Positions 16,372 to 24,210 of a DNA stretch of 64,000 nt are shown in pieces. Numbering within the stretch: the first letter of the stretch is position 1; every line of letters starts with the position of its first letter. The DNA lies in contig NZ_CP017941.1 in the NCBI RefSeq assembly GCF_002764115.1, positions 124,001-188,000 of the forward strand, read 5' to 3'. The notes beneath the pieces are model-generated. The model saw nothing but the letters and a program-made list of their open reading frames with translations. It was not told where the DNA came from and made no database searches. The position numbers and the translations under genes were made by a program. This DNA is from Phyllobacterium zundukense. Lineage in GTDB: Bacteria > Pseudomonadota > Alphaproteobacteria > Rhizobiales > Rhizobiaceae.

Positions 16372-16461
16372 ATGCCAAACACCGACATATTCCTCTCATC
16401 CCTCAGCATCGTTGCAATGATGCTGGTCGTAGCTTCGTCGGTGTACACCAACGGGATTTAA
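16372..16461 (+). CDS. Candidate 29-residue membrane peptide
   Basis: A second 29-residue frame in the array: MPNTDIFLSSLSIVAMMLVV followed by ASSVYTNGI, again one hydrophobic helix. No good ribosome site precedes it, so support is weaker than for 16148-16237. Equal length and character of the two are suggestive. Confidence 0.25.
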   Translation: MPNTDIFLSSLSIVAMMLVVASSVYTNGI

Positions 16462-16994
16462 ACCGTGATGATACCGCCTTTCATCATTTATTAACCATAC
16501 GGGCGCAGCGTTTTAGGGCTGGCGCCCCATCCCAAAAGCCCATCGTCAGCATCCGGCCGCCGCCCCCATCGGCGGTCGGACTCCCTTGCAAAAAAGTCGG
16601 CGGCCTACCAAATTTTTTTGGAACCAAACATTCACGACGCGCGTTTTATTATTGCCGAGACAAGCGTTGGACTAGTTCCAAAAATGCTATCTTGACAGGG
16701 GCTCAGCATTGATCACGTCCAAACCGTGGCAATCTGGGCCCCACTTGCTGTGGCACCACAGCTGCGTAGAGGCTCGGCGTCGAGACTCCAGACCACCAAT
16801 GCAACTCCGACGAGCCTCCTTTTTTAGAGCCCCACAGCCTCAGTGAAGAACTGCCCCCTCGCCGCAAAGGGAGTTGTGATTTGACGGGCTAGATCAATAG
16901 GACTAGAGCTCCTAGCCAGGAACCGACACCTGACACATTTTTGGCGTTGTCACGTTATTTGAAAAAACGCCGGCATTGAGCTGCATGAGCAAAT

Positions 16995-17449
16995 TCAGGC
17001 AAGCATTCCAGTCACGGCGTTCCATTCCGCCATCGCTTTGATGCGGTGAATGTGGATGACGATTGCTGAGTGTTTGGAGCGCGGCGGGACGAAAAGATTT
17101 CTGAGAGCGGAAAAGATGGCGATGAACCGCTGCAGGCTCCCTGGCGATGGTCGACCGCTCGCCACAGCCAGTGCTTTCGGCCACCGATGGAAATCACGAC
17201 CTCATCCAGATGCCAAATATCCCGGTGCGAAGACTTTTTGCGGCGCATTTGCCGGGCGTAGGAGGGACCAAACTTCCGGCCCCATCGACGGATGGTTTCA
17301 TAGGAAACGACGATGCCGCGTTCCAAAAGCATCTCCTCGACTAGACGTAGGCTCAATGGAAAGCGGAAATAGAGCCAAACCGCCCGGGCAATGATCTGCG
17401 GCGGAAAACGGTGGTTCTTGTAGTTGATAGCAGTGGTGCTCATGCCCAA
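16995..17449 (-). pseudogene. IS6-family transposase remnant
   Basis: The N-terminal 100 residues are good IS6-family transposase (HRFPPQIIARAVWLYFRFPL, SLRLVEEMLLERGIVVSYET, HLDEVVISIGGRKHWLWRAVD), including the first catalytic aspartate in WHLDEV. The frame then breaks; another frame gives the family's C-terminus (FSALRNLFVPPRSKHSAIVI, HIHRIKAMAEWNAV) ending at 16995. The middle of the DDE domain is deleted, so the enzyme is inactive. It abuts the right side of the hairpin array and the IS110 element. Confidence 0.8.
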
Positions 17450-17492
17450 ACGAATAAGGCCTCAACCGTTAAGCCGGAAACAACGTGATGTA

Positions 17493-17567
17493 GTGGATGG
17501 CGCCCTCCAGCGGCATCAAGTGTGCCAGAATAGGTTTGTTGCAAAACCTTTGAGAGGAGCCATCCAC
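17493..17567 (+). repeat. Inverted repeat before the IS110 transposase
   Basis: GTGGATGGC (17493-17501) and GCCATCCAC (17559-17567) are perfect inverse copies, the second ending one base before the ATG. It could be a subterminal repeat of the element or part of a folded leader that hides the start codon. Confidence 0.5.
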
Positions 17568-17568
17568 C

Positions 17569-18624
17569 ATGGACGAGATTACAACGATTGGGTTTGATAT
17601 CGCAAAGAATGTTTTCCAACTGCATGGCGTCGACGCGCATGGACAGATTGTACTGCGCAAGTCGCTGCGCCGCGGGCAGTTGCATCAGTTCTTCGAGAAG
17701 CTGCCTCCTTGCCTGATCGGAATGGAAGCTTGCGCTACAGCCCACCACTGGGCACGGACGCTGATGACATCTGGCCACGACGTTCGCCTGATCCCACCGG
17801 CCTATATCAAGCCTTACCTGCGCCGGCAGAAGAACGATGCCGCTGACGCTGCCGCAATCTGTGAAGCGGTCACCCGTCCATCGATGCGGTTCGTACCAGT
17901 GAAGAATGAAGAGCAGCAAACCACATTAATGTTGCACAGTACACGCGATCTTCTGATTTCGCAGCGGACAGCGCTGATCAACGCGTTGCGGGGACATTTT
18001 GCTGAACTGGGTATTGTGGTTGCTCAAGGCGCGCGCAATGCCCGGCAACTGACCGCCATCGTCAATGATGAAGATAATATTGTTCTGCCTGCGAGTGCAC
18101 GTCATGCTCTCCAACCCGTTACAGCGATGCTGATCGATATCGAGACGCAGATTGGCAAACTCGACAAGGATATCCTTGCTACTCATCGCAAGGACAATGT
18201 CAGCAAAAGGCTTGCCACCATTCCCGGGATCGGAACTGTCACTGCATCATGTCTTTCGGCCAGCGTTCCGGATGCGCGCGTATTTAAGTGTGGGCGGGAG
18301 TTTGCTGCCTGGATGGGTCTCGTGCCCAGGCAATTCTCAACGGGCGGTAAACCGCGGCTCGGTTCCATCTCCAAAATGGGTAACCGGCGTTTGCGAGCGT
18401 TACTCGTCGTAGGAGCCCATGCCGCGCTCTACAGGATGAAATCCGGCAAGACCCAAACACCGTTGGCTGACTGGGCACGCTCGCTGTTATCAAAGAAGCC
18501 GTTCAAACTGGTGGCGGTCGCCCTTGCCAACAAGATGGCGCGCATCGCGTGGGCAGTCATGGCAAAAGTTAGTGATTATGAACCTGGGTTCAACGGTCAT
18601 AAGGTTGTGCAAACAACGGCATAG
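17569..18624 (+). CDS. IS110-family transposase (DEDD recombinase)
   Basis: A full-length 351-residue IS110-family recombinase. The RuvC-like DEDD residues are visible as D10 (IGFDIAKNVF), E53 (LIGMEACATAH), D90 and D93 (QKNDAADAAAI). The C-terminal Transposase_20 domain has the helix-hairpin-helix LATIPGIGTVTAS and the serine-bearing block STGGKPRLGSISKMGNRRLR. Family members of this kind are guided by a structured RNA encoded in a flanking non-coding end. The 9-bp pair GTGGATGGC (17493-17501) and GCCATCCAC (17559-17567) directly precedes the ATG. The gene appears intact. Confidence 0.93.
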   Translation: MDEITTIGFDIAKNVFQLHGVDAHGQIVLRKSLRRGQLHQFFEKLPPCLIGMEACATAHHWARTLMTSGHDVRLIPPAYIKPYLRRQKNDAADAAAICEAVTRPSMRFVPVKNEEQQTTLMLHSTRDLLISQRTALINALRGHFAELGIVVAQGARNARQLTAIVNDEDNIVLPASARHALQPVTAMLIDIETQIGKLDKDILATHRKDNVSKRLATIPGIGTVTASCLSASVPDARVFKCGREFAAWMGLVPRQFSTGGKPRLGSISKMGNRRLRALLVVGAHAALYRMKSGKTQTPLADWARSLLSKKPFKLVAVALANKMARIAWAVMAKVSDYEPGFNGHKVVQTTA

Positions 18625-19535
18625 AATATGCGTGAAAGCATTCGCTCTTTTGGGGCAAACAGTTGGCGGAGTGACTATGGTGTGATGTGAAAGCAAAAGC
18701 GGAATGGACCGCACGAACCGGAAAACCCGTGGCGTTGTCTTGCGCATTAAAAGCGCGTCAATGTGAGAGGGACCGGATCAAGCGGAAAACATCAAGGCCA
18801 GCGGTCATGAACATACCGCGCTCAAAGGCCGGAGACATGACTGCACCCGACCCGCCAAGCTCAAACATTGCTCAAAATCATCTTGCCAAATGGGCGTCAT
18901 CCAGACATGACAATGCCCAACTGCGACTTACAGTGCAGGGATCGGAGTTGGTCCAATTTATTGAAGCACATTCATTGAATGTCCCTCGGCGGGTTAGGTT
19001 CCGTTTTCTCCACGATGATTCCCCCATCGGCCAACTTTAATTTCCATGCGGCCTCTAGAACTTCACCCCCTGAACCCCGCCGTTTGAGGCTGTAGCTGTC
19101 GCCGGTAGGCGTTGTACAGTTCTGACAATGCCGATAATAGACGAATTTTCGTCGAATCCGATTGGTGCCAAAATGGCTACAATCGCTGCATCAGTTGCAA
19201 AATTGGCCCACCACCAACAAGGGCACCCAAAATCTGTTGACGGATCTTCACCGCCATCTTCGACAGGACCCGGTACCGGGCGCTTTTGTCGGCGAGAACG
19301 CCGGAGATGGTCAAGCGCCAGACGATATCGCCGGTAAAAGGGATGATACCGTAAGAGAAGAGGCAAGCACCGCTAAGCCATATGCGCAACCGAAGAGAAT
19401 AAATCTAATTGATCTCTCAGCAACCATGCGTTGATACCTATGACAGATACGGGCGTAGCGAGCTGACATTTCCACTGCCTTGACAGCCCGTATCGAATAC
19501 TCACTGTCGACCTCGGGCGGCTGAGCTTTCCGTAA
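18625..19535. other. Gene-poor stretch after IS110
   Basis: About 900 bases with no confident gene. The first part is probably the right non-coding end of the IS110 element. At 19128-19200 a frame starting MPIIDEFSSNPIGAKMATIA resembles a frame at 63.3 kb (NPIGAKIYAIADQLQERLA), so both may be fragments of the same small gene family. A broken inverted pair GATACGGG/CCCGTATC lies around 19453-19496. Confidence 0.4.
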
Positions 19536-20426
19536 TCATCTGCCAATATAGGCGGCAAGCTCGTCCGGCGTCCCATTTGGGAAGGCCTGTTTTAGAAAAT
19601 CCAGGAACGCCGACACTCGCGCGCTAAGCAGCCGCCGAGATGGATAGAGTGTCCATAGAGCGATCTCGGGACCGTCGATATCCCCCCACAGGACCAGTCT
19701 GCCGTCAGCCAAGTCGTGGGCGACCAACGAAATGGGAAGACGTGCTGCACCGACGCCGGCCCGCACCGCATCGCGGACCATGATGAGCGTCGACAATGTG
19801 AGGACGGGCTCGATTGTAATTGTCGCCCGGCCACCGGGTGTCCTCACGGGCCATGTTTGCCGATCGCCTGCCCCGCGCACAACGCCAGGCGCGGCAATCT
19901 CCCCATGGTGGCGGCGAAGATCGGGGCTCGCCACCACGACCAGCCGGTCGCGGAGGAACGCCCGTCCGACCAGGCTTTCGTCAGGATCTGGATTGACCCG
20001 GATCACCAGATCGTAGCCTTCCTCGATCATGTCCACAGGCCGGTCCTCAGTCGTGACCTCCAGCCTCACTTCCGGATACTTGAGGGCAAACTCCGCCGCG
20101 ATCTTACCCATTGCGCTCTGCGAGAAAAACACCGGCGCGCTGATGCGCAACTTCCCCTTGGGTGTGTGGCCGCCGGATGCGATTGCCGAAACCGTTTCGT
20201 CCAGTTCGGCAAGCAACGCCCCCGTCCGCTCGAAGAGCGCTCGTCCTTCTTCAGTCAGCTTCAGGTTTCGCGCGCCCCGTTCAAACAGGCGAAGGTCAAG
20301 GCCACTTTCTAACTCCGCGACGCGTCTGGACAGGGTTGCCTTGGGCCGCCCTGTGGCCCTTGCCGCCTTGCCGAAGCCGCCGTGTCGAGCAACGAGATTA
20401 AAATCCGCGAGAGCAAGAAGATCCAT
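19536..20426 (-). CDS. LysR-type transcriptional regulator
   Basis: A 296-residue LysR regulator: helix-turn-helix at residues 4-60 (ADFNLVARHGGFGKAARATG, KATLSRRVAELE) and effector domain from about residue 90 (GKLRISAPVFFSQSAMGKIA). It is divergent from the NmrA-like gene at 20530, leaving about 100 bases for both promoters, so it probably controls that operon. Length is normal and no residue is obviously missing. Confidence 0.9.
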   Translation of the reverse strand: MDLLALADFNLVARHGGFGKAARATGRPKATLSRRVAELESGLDLRLFERGARNLKLTEEGRALFERTGALLAELDETVSAIASGGHTPKGKLRISAPVFFSQSAMGKIAAEFALKYPEVRLEVTTEDRPVDMIEEGYDLVIRVNPDPDESLVGRAFLRDRLVVVASPDLRRHHGEIAAPGVVRGAGDRQTWPVRTPGGRATITIEPVLTLSTLIMVRDAVRAGVGAARLPISLVAHDLADGRLVLWGDIDGPEIALWTLYPSRRLLSARVSAFLDFLKQAFPNGTPDELAAYIGR

Positions 20427-20529
20427 GTCTGTTCCACTGGTGAGACGGAGTGTCCAAAATTTCCGTCTATTAGACTGTCAGTGAACCACACATATTGGAC
20501 GTGTCAAGCAACCAACATGGAGAAATATC

Positions 20530-21399
20530 ATGACCATTCTAGTAACCGGCGCCACAGGCAACATTGGTCGCCAAGTCATCGAACATCTCGCCAAGCGCGG
20601 CGCTGATGTACGTGCTCTCGTTCGCGATCCGTCGAAAGCCAACCTCCCGGAAGGCGTATCTGTCGTGCAAGGCGACTTTCTCGATGTCGATTCGCTGCGC
20701 AACGCCATGTCTGGCGTTTCCACCCTGTTCCTCCTCAACGCCGTGGTCCCGGACGAATTCACCCAAGCTTTGATCGCGCTCAACGTCGCCCGGTCGGCTG
20801 GCATCGAGCGGATCGTCTATCTGTCGGTAATTCACGCCGACGTCTACGTGAACGTTCCGCATTTCGCGGGCAAGTTCGGTGTCGAGCGAATGATCGAGCA
20901 GATGGCCTTCAAGGCCACGATCTTGCGTCCGGCCTACTTCATCCAGAACGATCTGATGGTCAAAGACGTCATCACCGGCTACGGCGCCTATACAATGCCG
21001 ATCGGTGCCAAGGGTCTTGCCATGATCGACGTCCGGGATATCGCCGAAATCGCCGCCCTTGAGCTGCTGCGCCGCGAACAGGCTGCAGAGCCGCTTGCGA
21101 TCGACCGGATCAACCTTGTCGGTCCAGAGATACTGACCGGAACGGATATCGCTGCCATCTGGTCAGACGTGCTCGCCCGCCCGATCAACTACGGCGGCGA
21201 CAATACCGAGGGCTTTGAGCAAAATCTCAAGCAGTTCGTGCCCGCCTGGATGGCCTATGACATGCGCCTGATGGGCGAGCGGTTCTTGACCGACGGAATG
21301 CTCCCCGAGGCCGGCGACGTCGAGCGCCTGACTGCACTACTTGGTCGCCCACTTCGCCAATATCGCGACTTCGCCTCGAAGACTGTTGCTTCCGCCTAA
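20530..21399 (+). CDS. NmrA-like NAD(P)-binding protein
   Basis: A 289-residue atypical short-chain dehydrogenase of the NmrA/HSCARG type. The dinucleotide-binding motif VTGATGNIGRQV is at residues 5-16, followed by ALVRDPSKANLPEGVSVVQG and a substrate domain without the Tyr-x-x-x-Lys of classical dehydrogenases. Such proteins act as NAD(P)(H) sensors or as quinone or azo reductases. GGAGAAATATC precedes the ATG. It is followed after 34 bases by a DUF1857 gene and faces a LysR gene. Confidence 0.85.
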   Translation: MTILVTGATGNIGRQVIEHLAKRGADVRALVRDPSKANLPEGVSVVQGDFLDVDSLRNAMSGVSTLFLLNAVVPDEFTQALIALNVARSAGIERIVYLSVIHADVYVNVPHFAGKFGVERMIEQMAFKATILRPAYFIQNDLMVKDVITGYGAYTMPIGAKGLAMIDVRDIAEIAALELLRREQAAEPLAIDRINLVGPEILTGTDIAAIWSDVLARPINYGGDNTEGFEQNLKQFVPAWMAYDMRLMGERFLTDGMLPEAGDVERLTALLGRPLRQYRDFASKTVASA

Positions 21400-21433
21400 C
21401 GGAAGCAACAGCTATCTCGAAAGGACTATCACC

Positions 21434-21907
21434 ATGATCTATTCGACCGCCATAGTTCCAGTAAACCCGGAAGGCGAAACTCGGTTGACGCGCGCTCAGA
21501 CGTGGAAGGGTCTCGAACTCAAAGCACGCGACGCCCGCTTGTTCCTCGTTCCTGGTCTCTGCACCCGTTGTGAGGTTGTTGAGGAAAGCGCTAACCACTT
21601 CGTGCGTGAAGCCACGATCGGTGGCAACGACCTGCGCGAAATCGTCACTCTTGAGGCGGAAAGCAAAATCACCTTCTTCCAGGCGGCCGGTCCGCGCGAA
21701 GGAGCGATTATCAACGAACTGTTCGAAGATGAGGAAGGCGCACTGCAGCTTCGCTTCTACTGCTACATGGGCCTGCGCGGCAAAGAGCCAAATACACCTG
21801 AAGAGCAGGCCCAGCAGGCTCAGCTCGCCGGCGAAAACGGCTACAAGGCCGCCCTCCTGGCGACGCTGAAACGAACACGCGAACTGCTTGCGGAGGGAAA
21901 GCTCTAA
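21434..21907 (+). CDS. DUF1857 (AtaL-like, SRPBCC fold) protein
   Basis: A 157-residue protein resembling DUF1857 or AtaL-like members of the SRPBCC ligand-binding superfamily: N-terminal strand (IYSTAIVPVNPEGETRLTRA), a helix (QTWKGLELKARDA), then strands (VPGLCTRCEVVEESANHFVR) and a long C-terminal helix (YKAALLATLKRTRELLAEGK). The family probably binds hydrophobic small molecules. AAGGA lies upstream of ATG 21434. It is second in an operon with the NmrA-like gene. Confidence 0.78.
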   Translation: MIYSTAIVPVNPEGETRLTRAQTWKGLELKARDARLFLVPGLCTRCEVVEESANHFVREATIGGNDLREIVTLEAESKITFFQAAGPREGAIINELFEDEEGALQLRFYCYMGLRGKEPNTPEEQAQQAQLAGENGYKAALLATLKRTRELLAEGKL

Positions 21908-22172
21908 TCATCCCAAGAACAAACTGACAGGGCGGCCCTTTAGGAGACGCCCTGCCTTTGCCGTATACTGACATTAAGTTCGTTACCGGTGCCGTTAGCG
22001 GCTGGATTGCGAGGTCGAGTTACCAACGCTGTCCCTCTTCTGCCAGCAATCATCGTTGCGTAAACACTCGTTGAGCTGGTCAGTCAGTTGATTTACATCC
22101 GCGTTATTGCACGGCTAGAAGCAAGCAGCCACTCTGTGAATGACTGCAATTGGCGCATAGTTGCCATGTCCT

Positions 22173-22400
22173 TCAAGGCTGCGCTACCTCGCCATCGTAT
22201 CTAAGATTTACTGACAATGTGCGAGCAGCACACCGCTTACATTGAATCTCTTGAACGTTCTGCTTATGGAGAATGCCAAGGTCAAACGATAGAATGGCGA
22301 TGACGAGGGCGAGAAAGCTTGCCCACATCCAGAGCGGCTTCCCCACCCACTCGACGAATAAAAATGAGAAATCCAACGAAAATCCCCTGTCGGCACGGAT
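22173..22400 (-). pseudogene. TerC/Alx family N-terminal fragment
   Basis: About 42 residues (FLFVEWVGKPLWMWASFLAL, VIAILSFDLGILHKQNVQEI) match the first membrane helix and following loop of TerC-family transporters. The reading then turns into unrelated sequence and stops at 22173; the remaining eight or so helices are absent. It is a remnant. Confidence 0.6.
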
Positions 22401-22475
22401 TGTCGGAAAAAGGTCCGACATCGCAAGAGTGCCGAGGCTCTTCAGGTTTGCAAGCACCCCAGATGATCAAAAACG

Positions 22476-22528
22476 TTAGAGCGCGATTTTTGCTTCCGGA
22501 CCAACCTGATGCAACAATCGCACTCTAA
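22476..22528. repeat. Inverted repeat typical of Rhizobiales intergenic elements
   Basis: TTAGAGCGCGAT (22476-22487) and ATCGCACTCTAA (22517-22528) pair with one mismatch around about 29 bases. Such TTAGAGCGCG-bearing palindromes are common between rhizobial genes. Confidence 0.5.
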
Positions 22529-22596
22529 AATCCTTTGTGGCTCGAATACGAAAACTGCGTTTGCCAGACGAAGACCGTGAGTACGCGCGGGGCTTC

Positions 22597-22770
22597 TTAC
22601 GACTGGTTATAGTATATTGTATTGATCGCATGCTTTCCTTGAGAGTCATAGCAATCGACGATCGTGGCGGAAGGTGTCACTTCCACTGTGCAGGTATAGG
22701 TTTCCCCGCCAGATACAGTATTTATTTCGTTTACGTTTAGGTCCCGTATTGTATTTTTGTCTGTTGTCAT
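22597..22770 (-). CDS. Double-glycine-leader peptide precursor (two-cysteine core)
   Basis: A 57-residue precursor. The 22-residue leader ends in the canonical processing site: IRDLNVNEINTVSGG has hydrophobic residues at -12 (L), -7 (I) and -4 (V) before GG. The predicted 35-residue core starts ETYTCTVEVTPS and carries two cysteines, at residues 27 and 40, that could form a disulfide, and ends aromatic and polar (NTIYYNQS). AAGGGA lies six bases before the ATG. It follows 22846-22974 by 75 bases on the same strand. The C39 exporter at 28219 is the expected processing and export machine. The core resembles nothing I know. Confidence 0.72.
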   Translation of the reverse strand: MTTDKNTIRDLNVNEINTVSGGETYTCTVEVTPSATIVDCYDSQGKHAINTIYYNQS

Positions 22771-22845
22771 TTGTCTTTCCCTTCGATGCTATGGCTATGT
22801 TCAATTTATTCGCAGTGGGCAATAACCGGCTCGATGTTGCCAGGC

Positions 22846-22974
22846 CTATTTCTCTGTCGTCGATGTCTTCGGAAGGTAAACCGTCGACGTCGGTTCTGTG
22901 CAGCCGCGTCCATCTGGCCCTTCCGTCACGCCGCCTGCCACACTTTTCTGATCTGTTTCAGTGAGTTCGCGCAT
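22846..22974 (-). CDS. Double-glycine-leader peptide precursor (short core)
   Basis: A 42-residue precursor with the short leader MRELTETDQKSVAGG: L at -12 and V at -4 before GG. The 27-residue core (start VTEGPDGRGCTEPTS) is polar with a single cysteine and a lysine/threonine-rich end. GGAG lies 11 bases upstream of the ATG. The leader is close in style to that of 30666-30872 (both MRE...VAGG), supporting a common exporter. It is first in a two-gene minus-strand unit; the shared dyad at 23256-23271 lies about 280 bases upstream. It could be a signalling peptide instead of a bacteriocin. Confidence 0.62.
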   Translation of the reverse strand: MRELTETDQKSVAGGVTEGPDGRGCTEPTSTVYLPKTSTTEK

Positions 22975-23255
22975 TTTTCGGTATTCTCCAATTTAACAAA
23001 CGAGGTCAGGCAAACGCCGTGCCCCAATACTTCGACATGATCCAGCTTCAATAAATCCGGATCAACTGTATTTAGATTGATGCGCGCTTTCCCCCTACTA
23101 GCTCAGATGTGCTATCCCGTTCTGCGTAGGAGTAAGATTCACTGTCACGCTTCGCGATAAGATTTGCGGGAGACATATCGTCATTTCACTTGCCTTTCGA
23201 GCCGGCACGTCTCTTCTGAAATTCACATTCGGTGGTCGCTTGAAACGATCCGCCA

Positions 23256-23271
23256 TAGTCCATGTGTACTA
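23256..23271. promoter_or_regulatory. Putative shared operator, divergent copy
   Basis: TAGTCCATGTGTACTA matches the dyad TAGTGCATCTGTACTA at 14 of 16 positions and keeps its symmetry (TAGTnCAnnTGnACTA). It lies between the minus-strand precursors and the plus-strand precursor at 23652. Confidence 0.55.
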
Positions 23272-23427
23272 ATGACAGGGACCCACCCAAACGCTAGTTT
23301 CGAAATCGAACAGGTTGATCGTGCGTTAAATCGCTAATGTTGGCGTGTTTTCCAAGGGCGTCCTATGGCTTTCACGCATCGAGATGTCGGGCGATCTACC
23401 GAGCTTTCGATGAAAGGATCCCGGAGC

Positions 23428-23620
23428 ATGACGGTTCTTGTTCTATCTGAGAAGTACTTCAGTCAAGTTTCCAGTGGTGATATTCACGGCCAATAGGAAT
23501 CCTGGGATGCACTCAAGCGCGGTCCCCGCGGCGAAACGATCGCCGAGACAATTCGGCTGACGCTCGAAAGTCTGCTGGCTGGCGTCGCTGACAGTCAAAA
23601 CGACCAATTATGCCATCGAC
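23428..23620 (+). pseudogene. Decayed leader-peptide-like gene
   Basis: MTVLVLSEKYFSQVSSG has leader-like spacing (L, F and V at -12, -7 and -4) but ends SG rather than GG. The frame meets a TAG at 23494-23496 and then reads on with protein-like character (WDALKRGPRGETIAETIRLT, LESLLAGVADSQ) until it runs into the start of the next precursor. It may be a broken precursor or an unrelated broken gene. Confidence 0.35.
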
Positions 23621-23651
23621 TTGATAACAATAGAAAGAAGGAGAGCCAAAG

Positions 23652-23867
23652 ATGCGTGATCAACATTCGGAACTGCGGGAGCTCAATCCAGACGAACTTG
23701 GGATCGTGAGCGGTGGTGTGTCGCAGGATACTGCTATTAATACCAACCTGGCAATTATTGGAATTGGGGTTGGTATCCTGGCTGCCGGCGCGACCGCTCC
23801 TGCGTGGTTCCCAATAGCGATGATGGGAGTAGGCGTGGCTGCGGTTGTATCGTACGCTATGGAATAA
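23652..23867 (+). CDS. Double-glycine-leader bacteriocin-like precursor (GxxxG-rich)
   Basis: A 71-residue precursor. Leader ELRELNPDELGIVSGG has L at -12, L at -7 and V at -4. The 49-residue core begins VSQDTAINTN and is hydrophobic and glycine-rich (IIGIGVGILAAGATAP, IAMMGVGVAAVVSYAME), like membrane-inserting class II bacteriocins and microcins with GxxxG helices. GAAGGAGA precedes the ATG. A 13-bp perfect hairpin follows at 23964-23994. The sensor kinase gene begins about 340 bases downstream on the same strand. This is the clearest antimicrobial-type peptide of the locus. Confidence 0.82.
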   Translation: MRDQHSELRELNPDELGIVSGGVSQDTAINTNLAIIGIGVGILAAGATAPAWFPIAMMGVGVAAVVSYAME

Positions 23868-23958
23868 TGCGTGGCTGCGGTTGCAAGAACTTACGAGCAA
23901 ATATCGTCAGCCGAGTATGATTCTACGCTGAGGCGTTGAATTATGCTGGATTGGGTTG

Positions 23959-24108
23959 ATGAGAAACAAGGCCAGCTTTCCGCTGGCCTTGTTTGCATTT
24001 ATCGCAACCTGGCAGGGCTCGCTTCACTTGTGGCCGCTCTATCGGCATATCGCGCAGACCAAAGAGGAGATCGCGGATATTGTAGCCAAAGTTCGGAATA
24101 ACACTTGA
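23959..24108 (+). CDS. Possible 49-residue membrane peptide (immunity candidate)
   Basis: Between the precursor and the kinase, ATG 23959 opens MRNKASFPLALFAFIATWQG followed by a charged amphipathic helix (TKEEIADIVAKVRNN). One membrane span plus a charged tail is a common immunity-protein layout. Against it, the ribosome site is poor and the first codons lie in a perfect hairpin that looks like a terminator. Confidence 0.3.
   Translation: MRNKASFPLALFAFIATWQGSLHLWPLYRHIAQTKEEIADIVAKVRNNT
23964..23994 (+). terminator. Perfect 13-bp hairpin after the bacteriocin-like gene
   Basis: AAACAAGGCCAGC (23964-23976) pairs with GCTGGCCTTGTTT (23982-23994) around a five-base loop. Flanking A and T runs suit a bidirectional terminator. 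Confidence 0.7.
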
Positions 24109-24210
24109 CGCGACATTTCCGGCCGCCGAAACAAAATCGTGAAATACGGGGTCAGGAAAAGCTGTTCTTGCTCATTCCGGACAATGACATTCAAGCTTGG
24201 GTTAAGATCA

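Larger units (their letters stand above)
14894..16818 (+). repeat. Array of covarying long-loop hairpins
   Basis: Twelve inverted repeats lie in 1.9 kb: 14894-14938, 15057-15092, 15144-15193, 15288-15329, 15415-15464, 15550-15593, 15838-15884, 15952-15993, 16081-16120, 16555-16605, 16698-16742 and 16769-16818. Stems are 8-12 bp, mostly perfect, of the form AGGCYYGG...CCRRGCCT; loops are 12-35 bases and differ. Changes in one arm are matched in the other. Several are followed by CACTT or T runs and then GGAACCAA (15473, 15900, 16009, 16620). The segments 15471-15604 and 16618-16750 are clearly duplicates. T runs point to plus-strand transcription, away from the lysis genes. Confidence 0.7.

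Noticed and set aside
14894-16818. CRISPR array
   Set aside because: Units are not identical direct repeats, spacing varies from about 60 to several hundred bases, and no cas genes are present.
14894-16818. Integron attC array
   Set aside because: The hairpins lack the GTTRRRY/RYYYAAC core sites and there is no integrase or promoterless cassette genes.
23072-23176. A 34-codon minus-strand frame ending ELVGGKRASI as a precursor gene
   Set aside because: Positions -7 and -12 before GG are not hydrophobic and only five residues follow; mentioned only as possible debris.
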